A stretch of 64,000 bases of DNA from NCBI RefSeq assembly GCF_010906925.1, contig NZ_VTVE01000001.1, positions 930,001-994,000 on the forward strand, written 5' to 3'. The notes below the pieces were generated by a model. That model saw nothing but the letters and a program-made list of their open reading frames with translations. It ran no database searches and was not told where the DNA came from. Made by a program: the position numbers and the translations under genes. Shown here piece by piece: positions 53,187 through 63,164 of the stretch. Source of the stretch: Pseudobutyrivibrio xylanivorans (GTDB taxonomy: Bacteria; Bacillota; Clostridia; Lachnospirales; Lachnospiraceae). Position 1 is the stretch's first letter; each line of letters starts with the position of its first letter.

Positions 53187-54125
53187 TTAAATAATTCCTT
53201 TCTCTTTAAGCTGAGACAAAATATAATCCAAAAGCTGTCTGTCATCTTTTAAAACTGTTTTATCTAGCCATGTAACTTCTTTTTCTCGTCTAAACCATGT
53301 CAACTGCCTTTTAGCATAATTGCGAGAGTTTTTCTTGATAAGCTCAATAGAATCTTCAAGAGATATATTACCATCAAGATAAGAAATGATTTCCTTGTAT
53401 CCAATGCCATCCATTGATGTCATGCCAGGCTTACATCCCATGGTCAAAAGCATTTTGACCTCATCTAAAAGACCTGCTTTCATCATAATATCAACTCTTT
53501 TATCAATACGATTATAAAGCAATCCTCTATCATCATTTAGCACAAAATATGCAAAATTGTAAGGGCTTGTCCTTTGTTTTTCACGTTCATTATGAACCGA
53601 AAATTTCTCACCAGTCTGATGGAAATATTCTATTGCTCTAATAACTCTCTTTCTGTTAGCCTCAGGAATTGTAGACGCTGACTCAGGGTCCACTTCATTA
53701 AGCCTTGAGTGAAGAGCCTGATTGCCAAATTCATTAGCATAATCCTCTAACGATTTACGATAACTTTCATCAATTTCCTGCTCTGTGAACTGAATATCAT
53801 ATAGAATAGCCTGAATATAAAAGCCTGTTCCTCCACAGATAATTGGAATTTTGCCCTTGCTGTAGATTTCATCCATTGCCTCAAGAACCATCTTTTGAAA
53901 TCTAACAACATGAAAATCTTCTGTAGGCTCAATAGCATCGATAAGATAATGCTTAACTCCGTCCATTTCCTCTGGAGTAACTTTAGCTGTACCAATATCC
54001 ATTTTCTTGTAAACCTGCATACTGTCAGCAGAAATAATCTCGCCATTAATAGCCTTGGCGAGATTAATAGAAAGGGCTGTTTTACCAACTGCAGTTGGAC
54101 CTGTTAAAATAACTAAATTTTTCAT
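53187..54125 (-). CDS. miaA: tRNA dimethylallyltransferase MiaA
   Basis: MiaA prenylates A37 of tRNAs reading UNN codons. The 312-residue protein shows the P-loop GPTAVGKTALS at 8-18, ISADSMQVYKKMDIGTAK, the catalytic GGTGFYIQAIL and a late SMDGIGYKE block. It shares one base with mutL and ends 1 base before the next gene's start, following the Firmicutes mutS-mutL-miaA order. Confidence 0.95.
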   Translation of the reverse strand: MKNLVILTGPTAVGKTALSINLAKAINGEIISADSMQVYKKMDIGTAKVTPEEMDGVKHYLIDAIEPTEDFHVVRFQKMVLEAMDEIYSKGKIPIICGGTGFYIQAILYDIQFTEQEIDESYRKSLEDYANEFGNQALHSRLNEVDPESASTIPEANRKRVIRAIEYFHQTGEKFSVHNEREKQRTSPYNFAYFVLNDDRGLLYNRIDKRVDIMMKAGLLDEVKMLLTMGCKPGMTSMDGIGYKEIISYLDGNISLEDSIELIKKNSRNYAKRQLTWFRREKEVTWLDKTVLKDDRQLLDYILSQLKEKGII

Positions 54126-56053
54126 TAAACAATCCTTTTAAATTTCTTTGCTAATTCGTATTCCGAAAATGAAATCATAGTTGGTCGACCATGTGGACAA
54201 TGATATGGATTATCAAGCTCCAAAAGGTCATTTATAAGAGTTTTAATCTCAGGTAATGATAATCTGTTATTACCCTTAACAGCAGCCTTACAAGACATAG
54301 ACGCAACTCTCTCAACTATTATATCAAAAGAATCAGAAGCCTTGTATGACTGACAATCAGCAAGTGCCTCCAAGAAAAACTGTTTTGGATCCAAGCTAAA
54401 TAAGTTACCTGGAACAGCTGTGATTGCAAGCTCATTACCACCAAATGACTCTACTCTATATCCAAGACTCTCGAAGGCTTCATGATATCTTTCGTATAAA
54501 AGAATATCCTGCTGTGAAAGAGAAATAATAACTGGTGGACTAACCATCTGAGAAGTCATTTCTTTATTCTTCAAACGAGCCATAGTTTTTTCAAATAAAA
54601 CCTTTTCATGGGCAGCATGCTGGTCAATTATATACATATTTTTATCGTATTCAATAATCCAATATGTATCAAAAACTTGACCGATAATTTTATGTTCCTT
54701 AACTGCCTCTCTAGTAAGAAAACTAATTTGTTCGTACTTTTCACCGCCACTATTCTTCTCAGCAAACTTTTTCTCATAAGGAGTATCTTTTCTGATTTGA
54801 CTAGTGATACTTGCCTTGATTGCCTCAAGTCTATTCTTTTCAAATGGTTCCGGTAGCTTAACTGGTTTGATTTCCTGTTCAGAAGATGATTCTGATTTAT
54901 AATCGCCAATTAATTCATCGCTACTGGTATCAAGAGGGGTAGCTTTCTCTACTGAGAAACTCTTATTTACAGATGAAGTTTTTTCAATTGGCTCAGGAAT
55001 AATTGTATTGAAAGTATTGTTAAATCTAGGCTTTTCCTCTTCTACCTTAGCCTCAACAACATCTTCTCTTCTTCTGAGGCGGCTATTAATAGCCTTTGTA
55101 AGAATCTCGCATACTTTTGATTCGTTTTCAAAACGAACTTCTTGTTTAGTAGGATGAACATTAACATCCACAGCACCATCAATACAATCGATGTTTAATA
55201 CAAAAAATGGATATTGATGACCCATCAAAAATCCGTAGTAGCCCTCCTCACAGGCGCGAGAAAGATTATTACTTTTGATATATCTGTCATTTACAAAGAA
55301 ATGCTCAAAAGCTCTATTTCCTCTAGCTATAACAGAAAGGCCAATATATCCTGTAATAGAAAAAAGCTCATCCTCATAACTAATATCTAAAATATTTGCT
55401 GCAATCTGGCGACCATATATCTGGTAGATAGTATCCGAAAGGGAACCGTTGCCTGATGTCATCAGCTTTTCCTTGCCGTTAATTATAAGCTTAAATGAAA
55501 TTTCTGGATGGGATAAAGCAAGATGTTCTACAACATCAAAAACATAACTGCCCTCAGTGCTCTCTGCTTTTAAAAACTTTTTTCTAGCAGGAGTATTGTA
55601 GAATAGCTGCCTAATAATAAATGTTGTTCCATCTGGGGCGCCAACATCAGAAAGTGATACTTCCTTGGCTCCTTCTATAATGTAACTTGCACCAAGTAAA
55701 TTATCTTTAGTCTTTGTAATAAGCTCAACTTTTGATACTGCCGAAATCGAGGAAAGAGCCTCTCCTCTAAATCCAAGAGAATGGACGTTATTTAAGTCCT
55801 CTGCATCTTTGATTTTACTGGTAGAATGGCGAAGAAATGCCACCGGAATCTGGTCCTTTTCTATGCCGACTCCATTGTCTGTAATTCGAAGATACTCAAT
55901 ACCTCCGCCTTTTATTTCAACAGAAATAGCTGTAGCACCAGCGTCGATACTGTTTTCAATAAGTTCCTTGGCAACGGAAGCTGGTCTTTCAACCACCTCT
56001 CCTGCAGCAATCTTATCAATTGTCTCTTGGCTTAATACATTAATTTTTCCCAT
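54125..56053 (-). CDS. mutL: DNA mismatch repair endonuclease MutL
   Basis: MutL couples mismatch recognition by MutS to strand incision. The N-terminal GHKL ATPase domain (about 1-330) has ELIENSIDAGA, DNGVGI and GFRGEAL; a low-complexity acidic linker covers about 345-440; the C-terminal dimerisation domain carries the endonuclease motif DQHAAHEKVLFE, which E. coli MutL lacks. Length 642 is normal. It shares one base with both mutS and miaA. Confidence 0.95.
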   Translation of the reverse strand: MGKINVLSQETIDKIAAGEVVERPASVAKELIENSIDAGATAISVEIKGGGIEYLRITDNGVGIEKDQIPVAFLRHSTSKIKDAEDLNNVHSLGFRGEALSSISAVSKVELITKTKDNLLGASYIIEGAKEVSLSDVGAPDGTTFIIRQLFYNTPARKKFLKAESTEGSYVFDVVEHLALSHPEISFKLIINGKEKLMTSGNGSLSDTIYQIYGRQIAANILDISYEDELFSITGYIGLSVIARGNRAFEHFFVNDRYIKSNNLSRACEEGYYGFLMGHQYPFFVLNIDCIDGAVDVNVHPTKQEVRFENESKVCEILTKAINSRLRRREDVVEAKVEEEKPRFNNTFNTIIPEPIEKTSSVNKSFSVEKATPLDTSSDELIGDYKSESSSEQEIKPVKLPEPFEKNRLEAIKASITSQIRKDTPYEKKFAEKNSGGEKYEQISFLTREAVKEHKIIGQVFDTYWIIEYDKNMYIIDQHAAHEKVLFEKTMARLKNKEMTSQMVSPPVIISLSQQDILLYERYHEAFESLGYRVESFGGNELAITAVPGNLFSLDPKQFFLEALADCQSYKASDSFDIIVERVASMSCKAAVKGNNRLSLPEIKTLINDLLELDNPYHCPHGRPTMISFSEYELAKKFKRIV

Positions 56054-58662
56054 TATTCATTCACCTTATTATGATACTCAAAGAGAATATTCATAGCTTC
56101 AAGAGGGGTAATCTGAGTTATTTCAAGATTCTTTAGCTCAGAAATAATATCAGCTTCTTTTTCTGAGAAAGTAACCCCTGACATATTCTTAATTTTCTCT
56201 TCTATATGTTCCTGAATAGCAATTTTATCTGTTACCGCAGCAATATCATTTTCATTTAATGAATTAACAATAGTACGTGCTCTTGTAAGTACCTCCTCAG
56301 GTAAACCTGCAAGACGAGCTACCTGAATACCATAACTTTGATCTGCACCACCTGGAATAATCTTTCTGAGGAAAATAATATCCTCGCCCATCTCTTGAAC
56401 TGAAATACAGTAATTATGAACGCCCTTTATCTGACCCTCTAGCTCAGTAAGCTCATGATAATGGGTTGCAAAAAGAGATTTGGCTCCAATATTGTAAGCA
56501 ATATGCTCCACAACTGACCAGGCAATAGAAAGTCCATCATAGGTAGATGTTCCACGGCCTATTTCATCCAAAATCAAAAGAGATTTATTGGTGGCATTAT
56601 TTAAAATATTAGCAACCTCATTCATCTCTACCATGAAAGTAGATTGGCCGGTAGATAAATCATCTGATGCACCAACACGAGTGAATATACGGTCAACAAC
56701 GCCAATTCTAGCCTCTGTAGCTGGAACAAAGCTTCCAATCTGGGCCATGAGTACAATAAGTGCCACCTGTCTCATATAGGTGGACTTACCAGCCATATTA
56801 GGACCTGTAATAATAGCGATTGTATTAGTGTCTAAATCAAGGTAACAATCGTTTGAAATAAACTGATCATCATCTATCATCTGCTCAACAACAGGATGAC
56901 GCCCCTCTTTAATATCAACTATTCCTCTATTATCAATGACAGGACGAATATAGTGATTCTTGTCTGCTACAACAGCAAGAGAAATAAGCGCATCAAGGTT
57001 TGCTATAGCCTTGGCAGTAATTTGAATCCTATCAACCTGAGAAGCGATGGTATCTCTAACAGTCTTGAAAAACTCATACTCGATAGTATTGAGTCTATCC
57101 TCTGCTCCTAAAATACTATCCTCAAGTTCCTTTAACTCAGGCGTATAATAACGCTCTGCATTGGCAAGGGTCTGCTTTCTAACGTAATAATCAGGTACTA
57201 AATCCTTGTAGGAATTAGTAACTTCAAGGTAGAATCCAAAAACCTTGTTAAACTTAATCTTAAGATTTTTGATACCTGTCTTTTCTCTCTCATTAGCCTC
57301 AAGGTCAGCTAACCACTTCTTGCCATCAATTTTAGCACTTCGAAGTCTATCAACCTCGTCATTATAGCCAGTCTTAATAATGTCACCATCACGTGAAGAA
57401 ATAGGTGGCTCTTCCATAATGGCCTCATCAATGAGAACATACAAATCTTTTAAATCATCAATATCATCATTGAGATTACAAAGAATTCTAGAATGAAGAC
57501 CATTTAAAATAGTCTTTATAGGCGTAAGCATACCAATAGACTGTTTAAATGCAATCAAATCTCTAGGATTAGCTGATTGATAAGTTATTTTGGTAATAAG
57601 ACGCTCTAAATCATAAACAGATGATAGATACTCACGAAGCTCTTCTCTATCAATCATCATGTTTTTAAGCTCTTCTATTCCATCCTGACGCTTGATAATC
57701 TCATCAACAGAAATAAGTGGCTGCTCTATATATGCCTTGAGCTGACGAGCACCAAGAGCTGTCTTAGTCTTGTCTAATACCCATAATAAAGAACCGCGCT
57801 TTTGCTTATCTCTCATTGTCTCAGTAAGCTCAAGATTTCTCCTGGTGGAATTATCCAGAAGCATAAACTTACCGTCTGTGTATGGTGTGATATGGGTAAG
57901 ATGCGCTAAATCAGATTTCTGAGTCTCTTTTAAGTATGACAAAAGAGCTCCTGCAGAAATCTTGCCAATAGAAAAATCCATAAGACCAAGGCCTTCAAGA
58001 GAATGAGCCTTAAAATGTCTAAGAATCTCTCTAGTGCAAAGAACATCATCAAACATAGACTCATCTAGAAGAGAGCTAGCGCAAGAAAGCTTTTCTGTGA
58101 TACCAGAAATATCCATTCCAGATTCAAAAATTGATTTAGAATAAATAATCTCAGCAGGATTGAATCTAAAAATCTCATCCACAAGCTTTCGAACTGAATC
58201 AACCTCTGTAAGATAAAAATCAGCTGTAGATACGTCACAAGCAGCAACGCCAAATACGCCTCTTTGATAAAAAAGAGCCATAATATAGTTATTGCTAGTC
58301 TCATCAAGCGCCATCTGGTCTATATTGGTACCAGGTGTAACTACACGAATCACTTCACGCTTAACAAGACCCTTCGCCTCCTTAGGGTCTTCTACCTGCT
58401 CACAAATAGCCACCTTAAATCCACGACTGACAAGGCGATTAATATAAGAATCTGCCGCATGAAAAGGAACTCCACACATTGGAGCTCGCTCCTCAGCACC
58501 GCAGGCTTTACCTGTAAGAGTAAGCTCTAGCTCTCGAGAAGCAGTTTTGGCATCCTCGAAAAACATCTCGTAAAAATCTCCCAATCTATAGAACAAGATG
58601 CAATCTTCATATTCAGATTTAGTTTTAAGATACTCCTGCATCATTGGAGTGTATTCTGCCAC
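56053..58662 (-). CDS. mutS: DNA mismatch repair protein MutS
   Basis: MutS binds mismatches and small loops. The 869-residue protein has the mismatch-contact motif FYRLGDFYEMFFEDA near 22-36 (Phe and Glu wedge), connector and lever domains, and the ABC ATPase domain with Walker A TGPNMAGKSTYMRQ near 615 and Walker B LLILDEIGRGTSTYDG. GTG at 58662 is chosen: AGGTGGG is 8 nt upstream and the family N-terminus (YTPMMQEYL) follows. An in-frame GTG at 58674 is the alternative. Confidence 0.95.
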   Translation of the reverse strand: MAEYTPMMQEYLKTKSEYEDCILFYRLGDFYEMFFEDAKTASRELELTLTGKACGAEERAPMCGVPFHAADSYINRLVSRGFKVAICEQVEDPKEAKGLVKREVIRVVTPGTNIDQMALDETSNNYIMALFYQRGVFGVAACDVSTADFYLTEVDSVRKLVDEIFRFNPAEIIYSKSIFESGMDISGITEKLSCASSLLDESMFDDVLCTREILRHFKAHSLEGLGLMDFSIGKISAGALLSYLKETQKSDLAHLTHITPYTDGKFMLLDNSTRRNLELTETMRDKQKRGSLLWVLDKTKTALGARQLKAYIEQPLISVDEIIKRQDGIEELKNMMIDREELREYLSSVYDLERLITKITYQSANPRDLIAFKQSIGMLTPIKTILNGLHSRILCNLNDDIDDLKDLYVLIDEAIMEEPPISSRDGDIIKTGYNDEVDRLRSAKIDGKKWLADLEANEREKTGIKNLKIKFNKVFGFYLEVTNSYKDLVPDYYVRKQTLANAERYYTPELKELEDSILGAEDRLNTIEYEFFKTVRDTIASQVDRIQITAKAIANLDALISLAVVADKNHYIRPVIDNRGIVDIKEGRHPVVEQMIDDDQFISNDCYLDLDTNTIAIITGPNMAGKSTYMRQVALIVLMAQIGSFVPATEARIGVVDRIFTRVGASDDLSTGQSTFMVEMNEVANILNNATNKSLLILDEIGRGTSTYDGLSIAWSVVEHIAYNIGAKSLFATHYHELTELEGQIKGVHNYCISVQEMGEDIIFLRKIIPGGADQSYGIQVARLAGLPEEVLTRARTIVNSLNENDIAAVTDKIAIQEHIEEKIKNMSGVTFSEKEADIISELKNLEITQITPLEAMNILFEYHNKVNE

Positions 58663-58674
58663 AATTATTCCCAC

Positions 58675-60255
58675 CTATTCTTTATTATTTGCTATAACAG
58701 CTTCTGCTACTTTCAATCCATCCATTGCAGCAGATGTAATTCCGCCAGCATAACCGGCGCCCTCGCCACATGGATAAAGTCCGCTAACATTTGATTGAAA
58801 CAGCTCATTACGTTTGATTCTAACTGGTGAAGAAGTCCTACTTTCAACACCAGATAAGATAGAATCTAATCTATCGAACCCTTTTATTTTAGTACCAAAG
58901 AACCCCATTGCGTCAATAATTGAATCCCTTATTTCCTGAGAAAATATCTCATGTAATGGTCCAAAATCTGTAAGGCCCTTTGTAACACTATCAAAATCCC
59001 CATAATTAGAGGAAATCTTGCCGGTTTTATAATCTCCAAAAAGTTGTTGAGGAATTTTACCATTACAGAGCTCAAAGGCTTTATTCTCAATAGCACGCTG
59101 ATATTCAATACCGGAAAGTGGATTCGTTTTATCAAATTCTCTTCCACCAACAGTAACAACTATGGCACTATTAGCATTTTTGCTATCACGCTTTGAATAG
59201 CTCATTCCATTAACTACAAGGCGATTAGCCTCTGACGAGGAATTGACCACATATCCTCCAGGACACATACAAAATGAGTATACACCTCTTCCATTATCAA
59301 GATTACAAGCCAACTTATATGCAGCAGGCTCTAATTCGTCAAATCTAGGGCCATACATAGACTGAGAAATAATGGCCTGTGGGTGTTCTATTCTAAAACC
59401 AACAGCAAAATCTTTGGCCTCCATATCAAAGCCTAAATCATAAAGCTTTTTGAAGGTATCTCTTGCACTGTGTCCAATAGCAAGCACAACATTTTCGCTA
59501 AGATACTTTTTATCGCCAGCCAATACTCCCTTTATTTTTCCATCTTCTATAAGGAAATCCGTTACCTGGCAATTAAAATGAAACTCTCCCCCAAGGCGAA
59601 TAATCTCATTTCGTAAATTCTTAATAACATCCTTTAAAACATCTGTGCCAATATGTGGCTTGTAGTCATAAAGAATATTGGAAGGAGCTCCAAATTTAAC
59701 AAATGTCTCAAGAACAAATTTATTCCTGCCTAGCTTATCATTTACAAGGGTATTAAGCTTACCGTCTGAAAATGTACCTGCTCCACCCTCTCCAAACTGT
59801 ACATTGGATTTAGTATCTAAAACGCCTGTCTCCCAAAACTTAAGAATGTCTGTAGTGCGCTGGTCAACTTCTTTGCCTCGTTCAAAAATAATAGGCTGCA
59901 TATTGTTAAGAGCAAAGACATAGGCTGCAAAAAGACCTGCCGGACCGGCCCCAATAACAATAGGGCGAAGCTCTTTATCAAGCCTTGGAAGCGCATACTC
60001 CTTTTTAGAATATTGGTTAATATTATTGTCTTTTTTATTCTTATCTAAAACTTTTTTTTCTAAATTCCCAGCAAGTTCAACAGAAACCGAGTACACAAAA
60101 TAAACATCCGGCTTTTTCCTGGCATCCACAGATTTTTTGAGAATAGCCCAAGATGTTATATCAGATGATTTAACCCTAAGCTTTTTTGAAATAAGACTTA
60201 GCAAATCATCTGAAGAATGAGAAATATCAAGTTTTAGCTGATCAACTTTTAACAT
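58675..60255 (-). CDS. FAD-dependent dehydrogenase (COG2509-type)
   Basis: A 526-residue flavoprotein. An unusual N-terminal region (1-90, a small alpha/beta domain) precedes the dinucleotide-binding motif VIGAGPAGLFAAY near 100. Further family blocks are FGEGGAGTFSDGKLNT, MCPGGYVVNSSSE and the terminal YPCGEGAGYAGGITSAAMDG. The family is widespread but its substrate is unknown. It shares one base with the upstream HI0933-type flavoprotein gene, so the two flavoproteins are co-expressed, and it ends just before mutS. Confidence 0.85.
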   Translation of the reverse strand: MLKVDQLKLDISHSSDDLLSLISKKLRVKSSDITSWAILKKSVDARKKPDVYFVYSVSVELAGNLEKKVLDKNKKDNNINQYSKKEYALPRLDKELRPIVIGAGPAGLFAAYVFALNNMQPIIFERGKEVDQRTTDILKFWETGVLDTKSNVQFGEGGAGTFSDGKLNTLVNDKLGRNKFVLETFVKFGAPSNILYDYKPHIGTDVLKDVIKNLRNEIIRLGGEFHFNCQVTDFLIEDGKIKGVLAGDKKYLSENVVLAIGHSARDTFKKLYDLGFDMEAKDFAVGFRIEHPQAIISQSMYGPRFDELEPAAYKLACNLDNGRGVYSFCMCPGGYVVNSSSEANRLVVNGMSYSKRDSKNANSAIVVTVGGREFDKTNPLSGIEYQRAIENKAFELCNGKIPQQLFGDYKTGKISSNYGDFDSVTKGLTDFGPLHEIFSQEIRDSIIDAMGFFGTKIKGFDRLDSILSGVESRTSSPVRIKRNELFQSNVSGLYPCGEGAGYAGGITSAAMDGLKVAEAVIANNKE

Positions 60256-61472
60256 TAATTTTTATACCTTTTTAATATTTCGTTAGCCGCAATATCCGCA
60301 GATGTATAAGCCCAAGTCAGGTTATAGCCTCCACAAATACCATCAACATCAAGGACCTCACCTGTAAAAAATAAATCCTTGCAGGTCTTGGATTCCATTG
60401 TATTAGTATCAATGTCCTGAAGCGATACACCTCCAGCAGTAACTTGAGAGCTATCAAATCCCTTGGTGCCAGTAACATTAATAGAAAAATACTTGAAATT
60501 ATAGACAAGATTAGCGATATCTTCATCGTCTAATTTATCAACTACTGTATCACCATAAATCCTTGAATAACTGATAACAATAGATAAAATCTTTTCATTG
60601 CATAAGCCAAGAAGTGCATTTTCTACAGTTGCCCTAGGATTTCTACTGAATCTATCTCTGATTTCAGATGTAAGTTCCTCTTCGCTCATATATGGCGTGA
60701 AATCAAGCTTTATATCTGAAAGTCGTTTATCAAGCTCATCAAATCCGATAAAACGGCTAATACACATAACTGGATAACCAGAAACACCGTCTTTATTAAA
60801 CTGAATCTCGCCTTCACACGAGTGGTCCCTATAAGCAACATTACCTATTGCTCTAACTCCAGCTAATTCCTTGAGACAGATATCTTTTGAAAGAACTCCA
60901 ACAAGGGAAGGAGCGAGCTTTGTAACATGCATTTTATATTTCTGAGCCATCTTGTATCCGATTTTAGAAGAACCAAGAGTAGCTGCAGAAAGACCACCTG
61001 AAGCAACACAAACGTATTTAGATTTAATTGAATCCCTATTGGTTGTAACAGTAAAAACATCATCCTTAGATATATCAGTAACCCTGTTATCAAGAAGAAC
61101 TGTCACACCAAGCGAATTAATTTCCGCCTCAAGTGAATCTCTAACTGTTTTAGCCTGATTAGTAAATGGATAATAATAACCGTCTAATGCCTTGTCGATA
61201 ACACCTATCTCTCTAAGAAAAGTCCTAAGACTCTCATGAGTATCCCCAATAAAATCAAGAGAACTCTCGCTGTAATAATAATCCTTGCCCATACGACTAT
61301 TAGTAAAATTGCAGCGACCATTTCCTGTAGATAAGATTCTGCGACCAACAACTCTATTTAATTCTACTAAACATACCAAAAGACCTGCCCTGGCAAGTTT
61401 AATCGCCAGAACAAGTCCTGAAAATCCTGCACCAACTATGCAAATGTCATAGATCTTTTCTTCGTCTTTCAT
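60255..61472 (-). CDS. HI0933/YhiN family flavoprotein
   Basis: A 405-residue FAD-binding protein of the HI0933 (YhiN) family, sometimes called aminoacetone oxidase family. It has the N-terminal dinucleotide motif IVGAGFSGLVLAIKLARAG, the family mark GRRILSTGNGRCNFTN near 43-58, TAGGVSLQDIDTNTMESK and the closing FTGEVLDVDGICGGYNLTWAYTS. Physiological role unknown. It lies 4 bases after the flippase gene and overlaps the next flavoprotein by one base. Confidence 0.86.
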   Translation of the reverse strand: MKDEEKIYDICIVGAGFSGLVLAIKLARAGLLVCLVELNRVVGRRILSTGNGRCNFTNSRMGKDYYYSESSLDFIGDTHESLRTFLREIGVIDKALDGYYYPFTNQAKTVRDSLEAEINSLGVTVLLDNRVTDISKDDVFTVTTNRDSIKSKYVCVASGGLSAATLGSSKIGYKMAQKYKMHVTKLAPSLVGVLSKDICLKELAGVRAIGNVAYRDHSCEGEIQFNKDGVSGYPVMCISRFIGFDELDKRLSDIKLDFTPYMSEEELTSEIRDRFSRNPRATVENALLGLCNEKILSIVISYSRIYGDTVVDKLDDEDIANLVYNFKYFSINVTGTKGFDSSQVTAGGVSLQDIDTNTMESKTCKDLFFTGEVLDVDGICGGYNLTWAYTSADIAANEILKRYKN

Positions 61473-61476
61473 TGGA

Positions 61477-63159
61477 TTACCTCAATAAATGTAAGCTGTA
61501 AGCAATGTCGCATAATCTAGCTCCTCCAGGGAACTTAAGTAATGTTTCTTCGTCTATTCCCTTAAAGAAGAATAAAGCAAGGAAATATACAATTGCTCCA
61601 ATTAAAATCGAAAGAAGGCAAGCTATAGCATTAGCTATACGAACCGAAAGAGCAAGTGCAAATAACGCATTAAAGGTCTTATACATCAATAAAACTATAA
61701 CTCCCATAATAGCCGAAGCTTCAAAAGGCGCTAAAACCACTCTTCTAATATCAATGTAGGCTCCTGAATATCTCAAAACAGCTGACTGATTTAAAAAGCA
61801 CATCATAAGCGCATAAAATGCATTTGCAACAACAACAGCGTAGATATTTAAATCAAATATAAACATCAACGCAAGAAGCACTAAAACATGTGCTACAAGA
61901 GCAATAAATGCGTTTTTAACAGGGATTATCATTCTATCAATACCTTGCAAAATAGCATTGGATAAAGTCGAAAGTGAATAAAAAACAATAGAGCATCCAC
62001 CGATTACAAACATCATTGATGCAGTCCTAGAACTGTCATTAAATAATAACTGCATAATCGGACTAGATAGAACCATCATTCCAACTGCGCATGGGAAAGC
62101 AACTATCATTACAAAACGATTACCCATGTTAACCTGCTTTCTCACAAGCTTTTCATCACCTGAGTTAAAAGCAGAGGTAAGACTAGGCACAATAGACGTA
62201 GCCATGGCGGAAGCTATCGCCAAAGGTACATTTATTAGGACTCGATATTTACCTGCAAAAATACCAAAAAGCGCATTGCTCTCCTTTTCGGAATATCCCT
62301 GTAACAGAGACACATTATTAAAAATACCCTGATCAATTAGGGAACTAATATTGTAAACCGTAGTACTCAAGAGTACTGGTAAAATAGTCAAAATCAAAAC
62401 AGAGAAAATCTCAAAATAACTCTCTGTGGATCTATGCTTATCTCTCTTCACCATTTTCTTTAGCATCTTGCTAAAGGCATAGAAAATGAAGAGAATAAAA
62501 ATTAATGCAAAGAAAGCTCCGGTGGATGTACCAAGGGTACCACCTGCGGCGCCAAATGCTGCAGCATATTCGTCTACATCTCCTAAAACGCCACCAACTT
62601 TTTTGCCATAAGAAAAAAGTGCATTAGCTGCTACCACAGAAACAATAGCATTTACAATCTGCTCTCCAATCTGGGAAATAGCACTAGGAATCATAGTGCC
62701 AAGTCCCTGGAAAAAGCCTCTAAACACACCTAAAATCGCTACAACTAAAAGGGTTGGAGCTAAAACCTTTAGCGCTATAGCTGCTAAAGATTTCTTTAAT
62801 ATAACACCTGTAAAAAATTCTGCACCGAAATAAACTACACCGGCAGCTAACCCACCACTGATAAACGCAAAAATAAGGGCGCCGTGCAACACTCTCGTTG
62901 CGTCCTTAACGTGCCCTTTAGCAATTCTAGCAGATACCAGTTTAGAAACAGCCAGCGGTATACTGTAGGATGAAATAAGTAATATTATATTATAAATTTC
63001 ATAGGCGGCTGCATAGTAACCATTTCCTGAATCACCAATAGTAGCTGTAAGTGGGACTCTATATAAAAGTCCCACTATACGGCTAACAATCGAAGCAATT
63101 GCAAGGATGGAACCTTGCATTATAAAACTAGCATCGCCATTTTTACTTCTTCTTGCCAT
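61477..63159 (-). CDS. MurJ/SpoVB-type polysaccharide or lipid flippase
   Basis: A 560-residue polytopic protein of the MOP superfamily with about 14 hydrophobic segments. It begins GSILAIASIVSRIVGLLYRVPLTATIGDSGNGYYAAAYEIYN, typical of the SpoVB/MurJ polysaccharide biosynthesis branch, and has FRGFFQGLGTMIPSAISQIGEQ. Members flip lipid II or related lipid-linked precursors; which one cannot be told. It is 5 bases downstream of the DUF3048 gene. Confidence 0.85.
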   Translation of the reverse strand: MARRSKNGDASFIMQGSILAIASIVSRIVGLLYRVPLTATIGDSGNGYYAAAYEIYNIILLISSYSIPLAVSKLVSARIAKGHVKDATRVLHGALIFAFISGGLAAGVVYFGAEFFTGVILKKSLAAIALKVLAPTLLVVAILGVFRGFFQGLGTMIPSAISQIGEQIVNAIVSVVAANALFSYGKKVGGVLGDVDEYAAAFGAAGGTLGTSTGAFFALIFILFIFYAFSKMLKKMVKRDKHRSTESYFEIFSVLILTILPVLLSTTVYNISSLIDQGIFNNVSLLQGYSEKESNALFGIFAGKYRVLINVPLAIASAMATSIVPSLTSAFNSGDEKLVRKQVNMGNRFVMIVAFPCAVGMMVLSSPIMQLLFNDSSRTASMMFVIGGCSIVFYSLSTLSNAILQGIDRMIIPVKNAFIALVAHVLVLLALMFIFDLNIYAVVVANAFYALMMCFLNQSAVLRYSGAYIDIRRVVLAPFEASAIMGVIVLLMYKTFNALFALALSVRIANAIACLLSILIGAIVYFLALFFFKGIDEETLLKFPGGARLCDIAYSLHLLR

Positions 63160-63164
63160 GAGTA